NCBI RefSeq assembly: GCF_045287255.1
Contig: NZ_CP137142.1
Coordinates: forward strand, 992,001 to 1,056,000
DNA length: 64,000 nt
DNA from: Henriciella sp045287255
GTDB lineage: Bacteria; Pseudomonadota; Alphaproteobacteria; Caulobacterales; Hyphomonadaceae
Direction: 5' to 3'
Numbering within the stretch: position 1 is the stretch's first letter; each line of letters starts with the position of its first letter. The position numbers and the translations under genes were made by a program. Under the pieces are notes generated by a model. That model saw only the letters and a program-made list of their open reading frames with translations, searched no databases and was not told where the DNA came from. Of this stretch, positions 41,388 through 49,714 are shown one piece after another.

Positions 41388-42014
41388 ATGCGGCCAATTC
41401 CGGATTTTTCAGCGCAATCGACCTTTAGTTATCCGCGTATTATGATGGAACCCATGACTGAACTTGAGGAACGAAATCGCGATATATCACTTTGGACATG
41501 GCTCGGCGCGATTGTCGGAGCGATAAGTTTGTTTGGGTTTGCGCAAGAGGTTTGGCAATTCGGCCTTGCGCCAGTGCTCGTTGATCTCGTCACCTATTAT
41601 CGCAAAATGATGGAATTCTTGTTTGGTTGGCTCTGGCTTCTACTGCCGTTTGAGGTCTGGGATTGGTATAAAAATGTTCTTGGTTGCGGGATTGTGCTTT
41701 GCGGTATTTTTGCGAGGTCTAACGACTTCAGTATAAATCCAGACTTACCAGAAACGACTTCGCTTTCTCGCATCATCGTAATGCTTGTGATCTTCAGTTT
41801 GTGCTTTCCGCTGCTCGGTCTGACGCTTCTTATTTTCGTGTATGCCGTGCTCGCCACCGCCAGTTCGCTCATGCGGGTTGTTTTTAAGTCTGGAAAACTG
41901 GGTAACGCATCTGGGCGCGCCTTCAATAGAAGGTTTGCGAGCATCCTCTTGAAAACCGCATTTATTCTCGTCGGTTTTTTTATTTGGAACGCATACGGTC
42001 TATCAATAGGGTGA
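41388..42014 (+). CDS. Membrane protein of unknown function, 208 aa
   Basis: An unrecognised protein with about four to five membrane helices (for example LWTWLGAIVGAISLFGFA, FLFGWLWLLLPFEVW, IIVMLVIFSLCFPLLGLTLLIFVYAVLA and ILLKTAFILVGFFIWNAYG). Codon use and base composition are more AT-rich than the trb genes, suggesting a later insertion. Starts at 41388, 41442 or 41454 are all possible. The gene stands just left of the IS3 element. A role in element maintenance, surface exclusion or defence cannot be supported from sequence. Confidence 0.6.
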   Translation: MRPIPDFSAQSTFSYPRIMMEPMTELEERNRDISLWTWLGAIVGAISLFGFAQEVWQFGLAPVLVDLVTYYRKMMEFLFGWLWLLLPFEVWDWYKNVLGCGIVLCGIFARSNDFSINPDLPETTSLSRIIVMLVIFSLCFPLLGLTLLIFVYAVLATASSLMRVVFKSGKLGNASGRAFNRRFASILLKTAFILVGFFIWNAYGLSIG

Positions 42015-42131
42015 GTTCAAGATAAATAGCCGTCAGGAATACGACATTAGATTTTTAAGAGCGAATGTGAATGGCGCAGCTTTAAAGCAGCTTTCATGTG
42101 CGACCTAAAAATTGTCTGCATAGTTTGCATG

Positions 42132-42171
42132 TGACCCAGCCCCGTGATCCGGGCCGTTTATTTGGAGAGTC
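42132..42171 (+). repeat. IS3 left terminal inverted repeat
   Basis: Starts TGACCCAGCCCCGT and ends near GGAGAGTC; matches the right end in reverse with one small gap. Confidence 0.85.
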
Positions 42172-43078
42172 TGTTCGCCTTTCTTTCTGATTTGGGCATG
42201 GGCACTAAGGCCCGGTGAGTGGAGCTCCCACCAAGCTCAGGCGAGCCGGGCCGGTGGTTGCGATAGTGATCTGCATAGGTGAGCGGAGCGAGCCCGCCAA
42301 GTGACGTGTGAGGGCGGTTTGTATTGTAGTCGATCCGCCAGGCTTCGATTATGCGTCTGGCATCATCCAGCCCATCGAAGAGATGTTCGTTGAGGCACTC
42401 ATCGCGCAGGCGACCATTAAAGCTTTCGACGAAGGCGTTTTGGGTGGGCTTGCCGGGCGCGATATAGTGCCACTCGATCTCGGTGTCCTGGACCCATTTG
42501 AGGATCGCGTGACTGGTCAGTTCCGTGCCATTGTCAGAGACAATCATCTTCGGCTTGCCTCTGCGCATGATCAGCTTGGTCAGTTCGCGAACGACCCGCA
42601 GCCCAGACAGAGAGACATCAACCACGATGGCCAGGGCCTCCCGTGTGAAGTCATCGACAACGCACAGCGTCCTGATCCGGCGCCCATCGCTCAACGCGTC
42701 TGAGACAAAGTCTAGGCTCCAGCGCTCGTTAGGTCCCTCTGGCAGCAACATCGGACTGCGCGTGCCTATGGCGCGCTTGCGCCCGCGTCTGCGTTTCACT
42801 GCGAGACCTTCTTCGGCGTAAAGGCGATAAATCTTCTTATGGTTGGCCTGGAAGCCTTCGCGCTCCAGCAGGATGCCGAGACGGCGATAGCCAAACCGGC
42901 GGCGCTCTGCGGCGAGCTCCCGCAAACGCTGGCGCAATGCTTCATCGCCGCCGGTCTGTTTTTGATATTGGAAGGTCGAGCGATCTAGCTCGGCCAGTCG
43001 GCAAGCCCGACGTTCACTCAGACCATGCGCCTCCATGACATGGCGCACAGCCTTTCGTTTTACATCGGGCGTCAGAAG
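42158..43078 (-). CDS. IS3 transposase OrfB (DDE integrase domain)
   Basis: The transposase catalytic part, in the -1 frame relative to orfA. After an HTH_21-type segment (HGLSERRACRLAELDRSTFQYQK) comes the rve integrase core. The catalytic triad can be read as D in RWSLDFVSD, D in IVSDNGTEL and E in FVESFNGRLRDE. The end HTSLGGLAPLTYADHYR is typical of the IS407-like group. The frame is open from the slip site near 43078-43084 and has no independent convincing start, so it is expected only as an OrfAB fusion made by frameshifting. Confidence 0.88.
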   Translation of the reverse strand, partial: LLTPDVKRKAVRHVMEAHGLSERRACRLAELDRSTFQYQKQTGGDEALRQRLRELAAERRRFGYRRLGILLEREGFQANHKKIYRLYAEEGLAVKRRRGRKRAIGTRSPMLLPEGPNERWSLDFVSDALSDGRRIRTLCVVDDFTREALAIVVDVSLSGLRVVRELTKLIMRRGKPKMIVSDNGTELTSHAILKWVQDTEIEWHYIAPGKPTQNAFVESFNGRLRDECLNEHLFDGLDDARRIIEAWRIDYNTNRPHTSLGGLAPLTYADHYRNHRPGSPELGGSSTHRALVPMPKSERKANRLSK

Positions 43079-43338
43079 TTTTTTGTCGCCAGGTCCTTCA
43101 GCGCGGCATTGTCGAGCATAGCATCGGCGAGCAGCCGCTTCAGTTTGGAGTTTTCCTCCTGCAACGACTTCAATCGCTTTGCATCCGACAGTGTCATGCC
43201 GCCATAACGCGACTTGTACTTGTAGAAGGTCGCATCCGAGATGCCGTGCTTGCGACAGATGTCCGCTGCTCGCACACCAGCCTCGTGCTCCCTGATCATC
43301 CGTATGATCTGTTCTTCGCTGAAACGTGATCTTCTCAT
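43072..43338 (-). CDS. IS3 transposase OrfA (helix-turn-helix)
   Basis: An 88-residue protein with the MRRSRFSEEQIIRMIREHEAG start, an HTH (AADICRKHGISDATFYKYKSRYGG) and a leucine zipper-like helix (LKSLQEENSKLKRLLADAMLD). It binds the IS ends and controls transposition. Near its 3' end the slippery heptamer A-AAA-AAC (43084 to 43078 on the minus strand) precedes the stop at 43074-43072, allowing -1 frameshifting into orfB, as is normal in IS3. Confidence 0.92.
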   Translation of the reverse strand: MRRSRFSEEQIIRMIREHEAGVRAADICRKHGISDATFYKYKSRYGGMTLSDAKRLKSLQEENSKLKRLLADAMLDNAALKDLATKNF

Positions 43339-43359
43339 TTTGCATCCTCGTTTTCGAGG

Positions 43360-43399
43360 ACTCTGCAAATTTATGGCCGGAAATTACGGGGCTGGGTCA
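43360..43399 (-). repeat. IS3 right terminal inverted repeat
   Basis: Read on the minus strand from 43399 it starts TGACCCAGCCCCGT and continues to GCAGAGTC, pairing with the left end. Confidence 0.85.
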
Positions 43400-43450
43400 G
43401 TCAGAACGCAATTCCTATGCGTCGACGTCTGAACGTTTGCGTGATCCAAA

Positions 43451-43951
43451 ATGAAAAAGCTCAGTTTCTGGCTGACACTATCGGGCATCTCTCTTGTGGT
43501 TTTCGGATCGATTTTTGATCCGCTGGATCGCCTGATCTGGAACCGGACAGCAAGTGCGCCAACAGGATTGTACTGGCTGAGCGACGATCCATTTACCCAT
43601 GGCCGATGGGTCGTCGTCTCGAGCCAGAGCGCTGTTGCCGAGTGGGCGCAGACACGCGGATATGTCGGAAAAGACTGGCCACTACTGAAGCAGATTGCAG
43701 GTATGCCAGGCGATGAAATCTGCCGGATTGGCAACGAAATTCTGATCAATGATCAGCCTGCCGCGATCGCAAAAGAGCGCAGCTCAAACGGACGAAACCT
43801 GCCCGTATGGAGCGGCTGCCGCGTGCTCCAGGCTGATGAAATTTTCCTGCTGACGTCGCACCCGGCGTCGCTGGATGGCCGATATTTCGGCCCCATCAAA
43901 CAGACAGACCTGGATGGCGTCGCCATCCCCCTCATGACATCTGATGACTGA
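43451..43951 (+). CDS. traF: Conjugal transfer peptidase TraF (S26 family)
   Basis: A 166-residue S26C signal-peptidase-like protein with an N-terminal membrane helix. The catalytic serine lies in NRTASAPTGLYWL and the lysine in LLKQIAGMPGDEICRIG. In RP4, TraF cuts and cyclises the TrbC pilin, and the same job is likely here. It begins 52 bases to the right of the IS right end, so its original upstream neighbours appear to have been replaced by the IS. The relaxase gene follows after a 217-base gap that probably holds oriT. Confidence 0.88.
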   Translation: MKKLSFWLTLSGISLVVFGSIFDPLDRLIWNRTASAPTGLYWLSDDPFTHGRWVVVSSQSAVAEWAQTRGYVGKDWPLLKQIAGMPGDEICRIGNEILINDQPAAIAKERSSNGRNLPVWSGCRVLQADEIFLLTSHPASLDGRYFGPIKQTDLDGVAIPLMTSDD

Positions 43952-44168
43952 AAGACTGCAAGCGGATGCAAAGCGATAGAAGCGCATGCAAGGACAGGAT
44001 AAGCGAACCCGGTAGGGCAAGATTGAAGCTATGGCACCACATGGCGCCTAACCCCTTGTCTGCACATCTGTTTTTTGGCGCCCTTTGCACAGCATTGTGG
44101 TGCACGGGACTTCAGGAAAGCCCTGGTTTTACTGAGACTTGCATGGTGCACGGACAAAGAGCGACGCA
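43952..44168. other. Putative origin of transfer (oriT)
   Basis: Between traF and the relaxase. On the minus strand TATCCTG (44001-43995) matches the core of the RP4-type nick region. Next to it AAGCG occurs at 43960, 43971, 43980 and 44001, roughly one or two helical turns apart, with two near-identical units around ATGCAA. Further right an inverted repeat GCACCACA (44034-44041) / TGTGGTGC (44096-44103), two GGCGCC boxes, and a direct repeat TGGTGCACGG (44098 and 44145) are present. Location upstream of a MOBP relaxase supports the call. Confidence 0.55.
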
Positions 44169-46097
44169 ATGAGCGACGACAAACCGTTCACACCGCGACT
44201 CGGAAATATCCGCGACCAGGGTGGACCTGCAGGCAAGCGCTTATCACGCCAGCTGAACAAGGCGGGAGGCAGGCTTTCAAAAGGCCCTCGAAAATCTGCC
44301 TTTACGGGTGCTCGTTATGGCACGGGCGGCGCGGCGCGGACAGGTGGTTCCAGGCATCGGCATTTATCGCGGGCTCAGATGCGCCGCGTCATTGTCAAAG
44401 TGCATATCGCAAGAGCGCGCGGTGCAGGCCCCGGATTGTTCCGCGCCCATGTCAGCTATCTGCAGCGCGACGGTGTCGACCGCGAAGGCGAAGGCGGCAT
44501 TCTCTATGACCGCGATCAGGAGGGGATCAGCCCCCGCGACTTTCTGGAGCGCAGCACCCATGACCGACACCAGTTTCGGATTATCGTCTCGCCTGAAGAT
44601 GGCGCGCGCATGGGCGATCTCAAACAGGCGACGCGTGAGCTGATGGCAAGAATGGAACGCGATACCGGGCGGCGGCTCGACTGGGTCGCTGTCGATCACC
44701 ACAATACCGGCCATCCGCACACCCATATTGTCGTGCGTGGCCGCGACGCCCGCATGAGGGATGTCGTCATCGCCCGCGACTATCTCACAAAGGGCCTCCG
44801 AGAAGCCGCAGAAGAGCTTGCCACCCAAAGGCTCGGACCAAGACGCACGCTGGAGATTGCCAGTGCGCGCCAGAAACAGGTCGATCAGGATCGCTGGACC
44901 GGACTTGATCGCGAGATCGAAACCCGGCTCGAACAGGGAAGGTTTGTACCGCGCCATGCAAACACAAGCAGTGAACGGTTTGACCGGTCAGTTAGGATCG
45001 CACGTGTCCGCCATCTCGAATCCCTTGGTCTCGCAGAAGCTGATGGCGCACTCTCATGGCGAATGAAAGAGGGCTGGCAGGCGCAGCTGGAACGCCAGGG
45101 GCGTCGCGGCGACATTATCCGAACCCTGGCGGCAGAGTTTGGTGAGCAGAATAAGGCCATTCGCTTTGCTCAGGACAGAGACGATAACGCACCACCCATA
45201 ACCGGTATCGTAAAAGCCTATGGCCCGGAAGACGAGTTGCGCGATACGCGCTATTTGCTGGCTGAAGATTTCGACGGCGGCATCTGGCATGTGCCGTCTG
45301 CGGCAGTGGATGTTCATGCGCGGCCACCACAAGGCGCTGTTGTGGAGCTCACCCGCGCGAAAGCCATGGCCCGCGCCTCGGACACGGCGATCGCTCTGAT
45401 TGCCGAGCAGACGGGCGGCATCTGGTCGGAAGACTTGCACGCCCATCATGATCCGGGATCAAAACCTGCGTACCGCCTGTCGCTGAAGCGGCGGCTTGAA
45501 GCCTTGCGACGCGCAGGCATTGGCGACCGTCTGGCCACCGGCGAATGGCATGTGGGTGAAGAGTTTCTGGAGCGCGCAGCTGAGTATGAGGCGCGGGCGT
45601 CAGGCGGCGTCAGATTGACCGTCCTGTCGTGGTTATCTCCGGAAGCGCAGATCGACCGCCTTGGAGACACCTGGATCGACTCGCTTTCAGAGCAGGATGC
45701 GGGACGTTCAAAGGCTACGCAGGACTTTAGGTCACGTCGTCAGGCCTGGCTTCGCGAGCAGGGCCATCTTGGCGCTGATCAAGTTGCACTTGGCGAAGAA
45801 CAGAAGGCGAGGCTGCGAGCCCTGGAATTCAAACGTGAAAGCGAGGCTATTGCGACGCGCTCGAGCCGAGCGGCGGTGCAGCTCTCTCGCGGGGAGCGCT
45901 TTGACGGGAAGCTGGAAGGCCATGTGGATCTGGCGGCTGGGCGCATGGCGATCATTGGCAATGCAAAGGAATTTGCACTCGTCCCATGGCGCAGCGCGCT
46001 CGGGCGGCAAATGGGCCGGGAGCTGACGATCAAACGCACCGCATCAGGCATTGGCTGGAGCCTCGATATGGGACGTTCCAGAGGACTGTCGCGCTAG
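44169..46097 (+). CDS. MOBP-type relaxase (VirD2/DUF3363 family)
   Basis: A 642-residue relaxase/mobilisation nuclease that would nick oriT and lead the strand into the recipient. A basic N-terminus (1-75) precedes the relaxase domain with the metal-binding histidine triad GHPHTHIVVRG (H182, H184, H186). The large C-terminal DUF3363 region (about 270-642) has the IVKAYGPEDELRDTRYLLAEDFDGGIWHV block and ends in a basic tail. ATG at 44169 (MSDDKPFTPRLG) is chosen. It is followed by the coupling protein gene after a 117-base gap. Confidence 0.9.
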   Translation: MSDDKPFTPRLGNIRDQGGPAGKRLSRQLNKAGGRLSKGPRKSAFTGARYGTGGAARTGGSRHRHLSRAQMRRVIVKVHIARARGAGPGLFRAHVSYLQRDGVDREGEGGILYDRDQEGISPRDFLERSTHDRHQFRIIVSPEDGARMGDLKQATRELMARMERDTGRRLDWVAVDHHNTGHPHTHIVVRGRDARMRDVVIARDYLTKGLREAAEELATQRLGPRRTLEIASARQKQVDQDRWTGLDREIETRLEQGRFVPRHANTSSERFDRSVRIARVRHLESLGLAEADGALSWRMKEGWQAQLERQGRRGDIIRTLAAEFGEQNKAIRFAQDRDDNAPPITGIVKAYGPEDELRDTRYLLAEDFDGGIWHVPSAAVDVHARPPQGAVVELTRAKAMARASDTAIALIAEQTGGIWSEDLHAHHDPGSKPAYRLSLKRRLEALRRAGIGDRLATGEWHVGEEFLERAAEYEARASGGVRLTVLSWLSPEAQIDRLGDTWIDSLSEQDAGRSKATQDFRSRRQAWLREQGHLGADQVALGEEQKARLRALEFKRESEAIATRSSRAAVQLSRGERFDGKLEGHVDLAAGRMAIIGNAKEFALVPWRSALGRQMGRELTIKRTASGIGWSLDMGRSRGLSR

Positions 46098-46214
46098 GGG
46101 TTTTGGATGGCTTTGCAGAGGCTTGTGTGCATTGGCGCAGAATCCCGCTGGTCGGCGCGGGGCGCAAGCGATCATTCTTGGAGAACGACAAATTGCTCTT
46201 TCAAGGAGACCGCC

Positions 46215-48176
46215 ATGACCGGCACAAAGATACTTATTGGCCAGATCATGGTGGTGTTCGCGCTTATCATTGGCGCGGTCTGGCTCGCTACGCAAATGAC
46301 CGCCGAAGCGCTTGGGTTTCAGGCCGCGCTTGGCGCGCCCTGGTTCATGGCAGGCGAGACACCCATCTATAAACCCTGGCGGCTCTTCCAGTGGTGGTAT
46401 GCCTATGAGGCATATGCGCCGGAAGTCTTTGCGCGCGGCGGAGTGATCGCTGTCTCCGGCTCAGCGCTTGGCTTTCTGGCAGCAATCATTGGGTCTGTCC
46501 TGCGAAGTCGCCACGAGCGTCATGTCACGACCTATGGATCAGCGCGCTGGGCGAGCACATCGGACCTGAAGCGCGCTGGATTGTTTGCGGATAGCGGCGT
46601 GTTTCTGGGGCGCGGGCAGAAACGCTATCTTCGCCATGACGGGCCTGAACATGTCATGGCCTTTGCGCCGACGCGGTCTGGTAAAGGTGTGGGGCTTGTG
46701 GTGCCGACGCTATTGTCCTGGACCGGCAGCGCCGTCATTCATGACATCAAGGGCGAGAATTGGGAGCTGACTTCAGGCTGGCGGTCCGGCTTTTCCCGTT
46801 GCGTGCGGTTTGATCCGACCGATCAACGTTCCCCGAAATACAATCCGCTCATGGCCGTGCGCCAAGGCGGGCACGAGGTGCGGGACGTTCAGAACATTGC
46901 CGACATTCTCGTTGATCCAGAAGGCTCGCTCGAACGCCGAAACCATTGGGAAAAGACCGGACATGCCTTGCTGGTGGGTGTCATACTGCACGTGCTTTAT
47001 GCCGAAGCAGACAAGACACTCAGCGGCTGCGTGCGATTTCTGTCTGATCCTAAACGCTCATTCGCCGTCACACTCCGCACCATGATGACAACACCTCATC
47101 TCGGCGAGAAGGGCGTTCATCCGATCGTCGCGCAGGCCGCGCGCGAGCTTCTGAACAAATCCGAGAATGAGCGCTCCGGCGTGCTGTCGACCGCCATGAG
47201 TTTTCTGTCGCTGTATCGTGATCCGGTGATTGCAGACGTCACAAGCCGGTCCGATTGGCGCATTGAGGATCTGGTGGAAGGGGAGAGCCCGTTCTCGCTC
47301 TATCTGGTCGTACCGCCCTCTGATCTGTCACGGACGAAACCGCTTATTCGTCTGATCCTGAACCAGATCGGACGCAGATTGACAGAAGACCTGCCCGAGA
47401 AAGACCGGCGAAAACTGCTCTTCATGCTGGATGAGTTTCCGGCACTCGGACGGCTCGACTTCTTTGAAAGCGCGCTCGCCTTCATGGCAGGCTACGGTAT
47501 TCGGGTCTATCTGATCGCCCAGTCGCTCAACCAGATCGAAAAAGCCTACGGGCCGAACAATTCGATCCTCGACAATTGCCATGTGCGCATCGCCTTTGCG
47601 ACCAATGATGAGCGCACCGCCAAACGCGTGTCGGACGCCCTCGGCACAACAACTGAGCTCCGCTCCCAGAAAAACTATACCGGCCATCGGCTTGCGCCCT
47701 GGCTCTCTCATATGATGGTCTCGCGACAGGAAACCCAGCGCGCTTTGATAACACCGGGCGAGGTGATGCAGCTCAGCGCTAGCGATGAAATTGTCATGGT
47801 CTCCGGTGCGCCGCCCGTGCTCGCCAGGAAGCTGCGATATTTCGAGGATGGGAATTTTACGAAGCGCGTATTGTCACCAGCGCCCGTCGAATGGGACGAT
47901 GTCGCTTATGAGGCAGCATGGACATCCATCGTTGCTGCGCCGCCGTTCAAGGAGCCGGAGGCTAAGCGTAGGGAACAACCTGATAGTGTGTCGCTGAAAC
48001 GGACGCGAGAACCTGAGCATACGAATGATGATCCGCCTGAAAAACGCACTGCCGAGCCAAGCGTTGATGCCGACATCGACGATGAAGTTGATCCGATTAG
48101 CCATCAAAACCTCGAAACCGTAAGACGTGCCGTTGCGGCAGATCGCGGCGATCCTGACATCCTTCCGGGATTCTGA
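46215..48176 (+). CDS. traG: Conjugal transfer coupling protein TraG (VirD4-like)
   Basis: A 653-residue type IV coupling ATPase that brings the relaxosome to the channel. Two N-terminal membrane helices (about 6-25 and 75-98) precede the P-loop APTRSGKGVGLVVPTLL near residue 152 and Walker B LLFMLDEFPALGR near residue 402. The C-terminal tail (about 575-653) is acidic and charged. ATG at 46215 with AAGGAGA upstream is preferred over the longer open frame. A ribbon-helix-helix gene follows four bases downstream. Confidence 0.94.
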   Translation: MTGTKILIGQIMVVFALIIGAVWLATQMTAEALGFQAALGAPWFMAGETPIYKPWRLFQWWYAYEAYAPEVFARGGVIAVSGSALGFLAAIIGSVLRSRHERHVTTYGSARWASTSDLKRAGLFADSGVFLGRGQKRYLRHDGPEHVMAFAPTRSGKGVGLVVPTLLSWTGSAVIHDIKGENWELTSGWRSGFSRCVRFDPTDQRSPKYNPLMAVRQGGHEVRDVQNIADILVDPEGSLERRNHWEKTGHALLVGVILHVLYAEADKTLSGCVRFLSDPKRSFAVTLRTMMTTPHLGEKGVHPIVAQAARELLNKSENERSGVLSTAMSFLSLYRDPVIADVTSRSDWRIEDLVEGESPFSLYLVVPPSDLSRTKPLIRLILNQIGRRLTEDLPEKDRRKLLFMLDEFPALGRLDFFESALAFMAGYGIRVYLIAQSLNQIEKAYGPNNSILDNCHVRIAFATNDERTAKRVSDALGTTTELRSQKNYTGHRLAPWLSHMMVSRQETQRALITPGEVMQLSASDEIVMVSGAPPVLARKLRYFEDGNFTKRVLSPAPVEWDDVAYEAAWTSIVAAPPFKEPEAKRREQPDSVSLKRTREPEHTNDDPPEKRTAEPSVDADIDDEVDPISHQNLETVRRAVAADRGDPDILPGF

Positions 48177-48180
48177 GCCA

Positions 48181-48552
48181 ATGGGAAAGCCGCGTGTGAA
48201 TCTCCGTATTTCGACCAAGCTCTATGCGCAACTGTGTGAGGCTGCAGAAAAGCCGGGCGTGACCAAGACGGCGATCGTCGAAGATGCGCTGCGAGCGTGG
48301 TTTGATCCGGAAGCGCGTTCCGTGCTGGAGGAACGGCTGCTTGCCCGCATGGACGTCTTTGATCAGCATCAGGCGGACATGGAAAAGGATCTTGCCTACA
48401 CCTATGCCACGCTGTCACATTTCGTGTACTATTGGCTCACTCGGACCGAGCCTATTCCGGAAGGTGAGCGGGATATCGCGCATTCGCTGGGGCAAAAGCG
48501 GCTTGAGTATTTTAATGAGCAGGTGCGCCGGAAAGTGTTCGACGGTGGGTAA
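48181..48552 (+). CDS. Ribbon-helix-helix (CopG-type) regulator of ICE
   Basis: A 123-residue protein with an N-terminal RHH fold (RVNLRISTKLYAQLCEAAEKPGVTKTAIVEDALRAWF) and a helical C-terminus (EERLLARMDVFDQHQADMEKDLAYTYATLSHFVYYWLTR). In related elements this gene sits between traG and trbB and probably regulates transfer genes or acts in the relaxosome. Here it is the last gene of the plus-strand block, with non-transfer genes to its right. Confidence 0.88.
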   Translation: MGKPRVNLRISTKLYAQLCEAAEKPGVTKTAIVEDALRAWFDPEARSVLEERLLARMDVFDQHQADMEKDLAYTYATLSHFVYYWLTRTEPIPEGERDIAHSLGQKRLEYFNEQVRRKVFDGG

Positions 48553-48587
48553 TTAATCCAGTTTGAAAACAATCCGGTGTCACGCGG

Positions 48588-49286
48588 TCATGCATCGACT
48601 CCCAGATATTGAAGCGTGAATAGCAGAGAGTTCACACTCGCATGCGCAATCATCAGGGGCCAAAGATTGCGCTTATATGCCAGGAAAAGGCAGCCAAGAA
48701 CGAGTCCGATCATGCCGGTTGTGACGAGACCGCGAACCCCCATGTAATACATATGCCCAGCCCCAAAAATTAGGGCGGGAATGAGGATGCTGAACACGGT
48801 AGCAATTCTGCTTTTTCCGAACACATCTGTCAGCGTGTTGATCATGAATCCGCGGAAAAACAGTTCCTCAGCTGGTCCAGCCACCCAAAGGATTGTCAAC
48901 CAAAACAGAAACAGAGATGTGTTCCCAGCCACGTCTCCAAATCTCGAAGCCGCACCGGCATGGTTCGGTTCCATGAATGCCAGTCCGGATGCCTCACCAA
49001 TCAGTGAGACGACGACTCCTGTTGCGAGGATCAAAATAAAAGCGATCAACGTTTGAACAGGCAGTAGCCAGTAACTCTTGGCGGTTTTTAGTCGGACAAG
49101 TCCAATCCGTGAACGGCTAATTCGTCGGTGGTTCAGGTATGCGGTCAGACAGATCAAGACGATAATCAAGGATATCGGTCCTGCATATTGCCAAATCGTG
49201 AGATCGAGGACGGCTTTCAATACAAGCGCGAAGACGGTGAAACCAAGAAACTCAGCCACGCTAGGTCTTTGTAGAAAAGAGTACAT
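48588..49286 (-). CDS. CPBP family intramembrane metalloprotease
   Basis: A 232-residue membrane protein with about seven to eight helices. The CPBP/Abi (Rce1-like) motifs are seen: AEELFFRGF near residue 140 (EExxxR), FGAGHMYYMG near 175 and HASVN near 222. Bacterial members act in peptide processing, bacteriocin immunity or are uncharacterised. It points towards the conjugation block and is the first gene outside it. ATG at 49286 is clear. Confidence 0.88.
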   Translation of the reverse strand: MYSFLQRPSVAEFLGFTVFALVLKAVLDLTIWQYAGPISLIIVLICLTAYLNHRRISRSRIGLVRLKTAKSYWLLPVQTLIAFILILATGVVVSLIGEASGLAFMEPNHAGAASRFGDVAGNTSLFLFWLTILWVAGPAEELFFRGFMINTLTDVFGKSRIATVFSILIPALIFGAGHMYYMGVRGLVTTGMIGLVLGCLFLAYKRNLWPLMIAHASVNSLLFTLQYLGVDA

Positions 49287-49714
49287 TTGACAGATCCGTT
49301 CAGTCAGATTTTTTAGAGAAACTTTGTAGGATGTGCGGCGGCGCGCTTCTGGTTGCTCCGCATAAAGCGTATGATGGACAGTCGGGTGGGCCTCTTAATT
49401 GGAACCGCAATCCTGCGATCAAAGGATTTTGCATGGGGTTGTACTCCGCACTTGTTCGCACAGGGCGACAGATAAGAAGACCGCTTCTTCCAATCTTGGC
49501 AGGTTGCGTCAGACTTTTGATCAATCACGACAAATACGATGGATGCGTGGGTTGGGAGAGCTGGTAGCTTGATGATCAACTCTGCTTGGACCTTCTCGTC
49601 CTTACAAAGCGGCACGTTATGACGCCTAAAGCCAAAACTTTGGCGTCTTCGGGCAAGAGCCTCTGCAGTTCATTGGTTAGCTATGAATGGAGTTTCAAAT
49701 GCCCGGAGATTTCC
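49287..49714. other. Gap of 428 bases with no convincing gene
   Basis: Open frames exist on both strands (for example 49331-49567 plus and 49313-49615 minus) but neither shows a recognisable domain, good start site or typical codon use. The stretch is more AT-rich than its neighbours near 49300 and 49420-49560 and holds the promoters of the two divergent flanking genes. It could be debris of an older insertion. Confidence 0.4.

Larger units (their letters stand above)
42132..43399 (-). mobile_element. IS3-family insertion sequence
   Basis: A 1268-base IS with imperfect terminal inverted repeats of about 40 bases: both ends begin TGACCCAGCCCCGT (left from 42132 rightwards, right from 43399 leftwards) and share GGCC and AGAGTC further in. 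It encodes orfA and a -1 frameshifted orfB with a DDE integrase. No matching target duplication is visible in the flanks (CATG on the left, GTCA on the right), which suggests that a deletion or rearrangement followed insertion. Confidence 0.9.

Noticed and set aside
48945..48965. Partial similarity (GCCGCACC) to the tRNA-Leu 3' end as attR
   Set aside because: Only a short core matches and it is inside the CPBP protease coding sequence; the T-arm part is absent.
49331..49567. A 78-codon plus-strand frame in the CPBP-hydrolase gap
   Set aside because: No recognisable domain, no good ribosome site and an overlapping minus-strand frame of similar quality.
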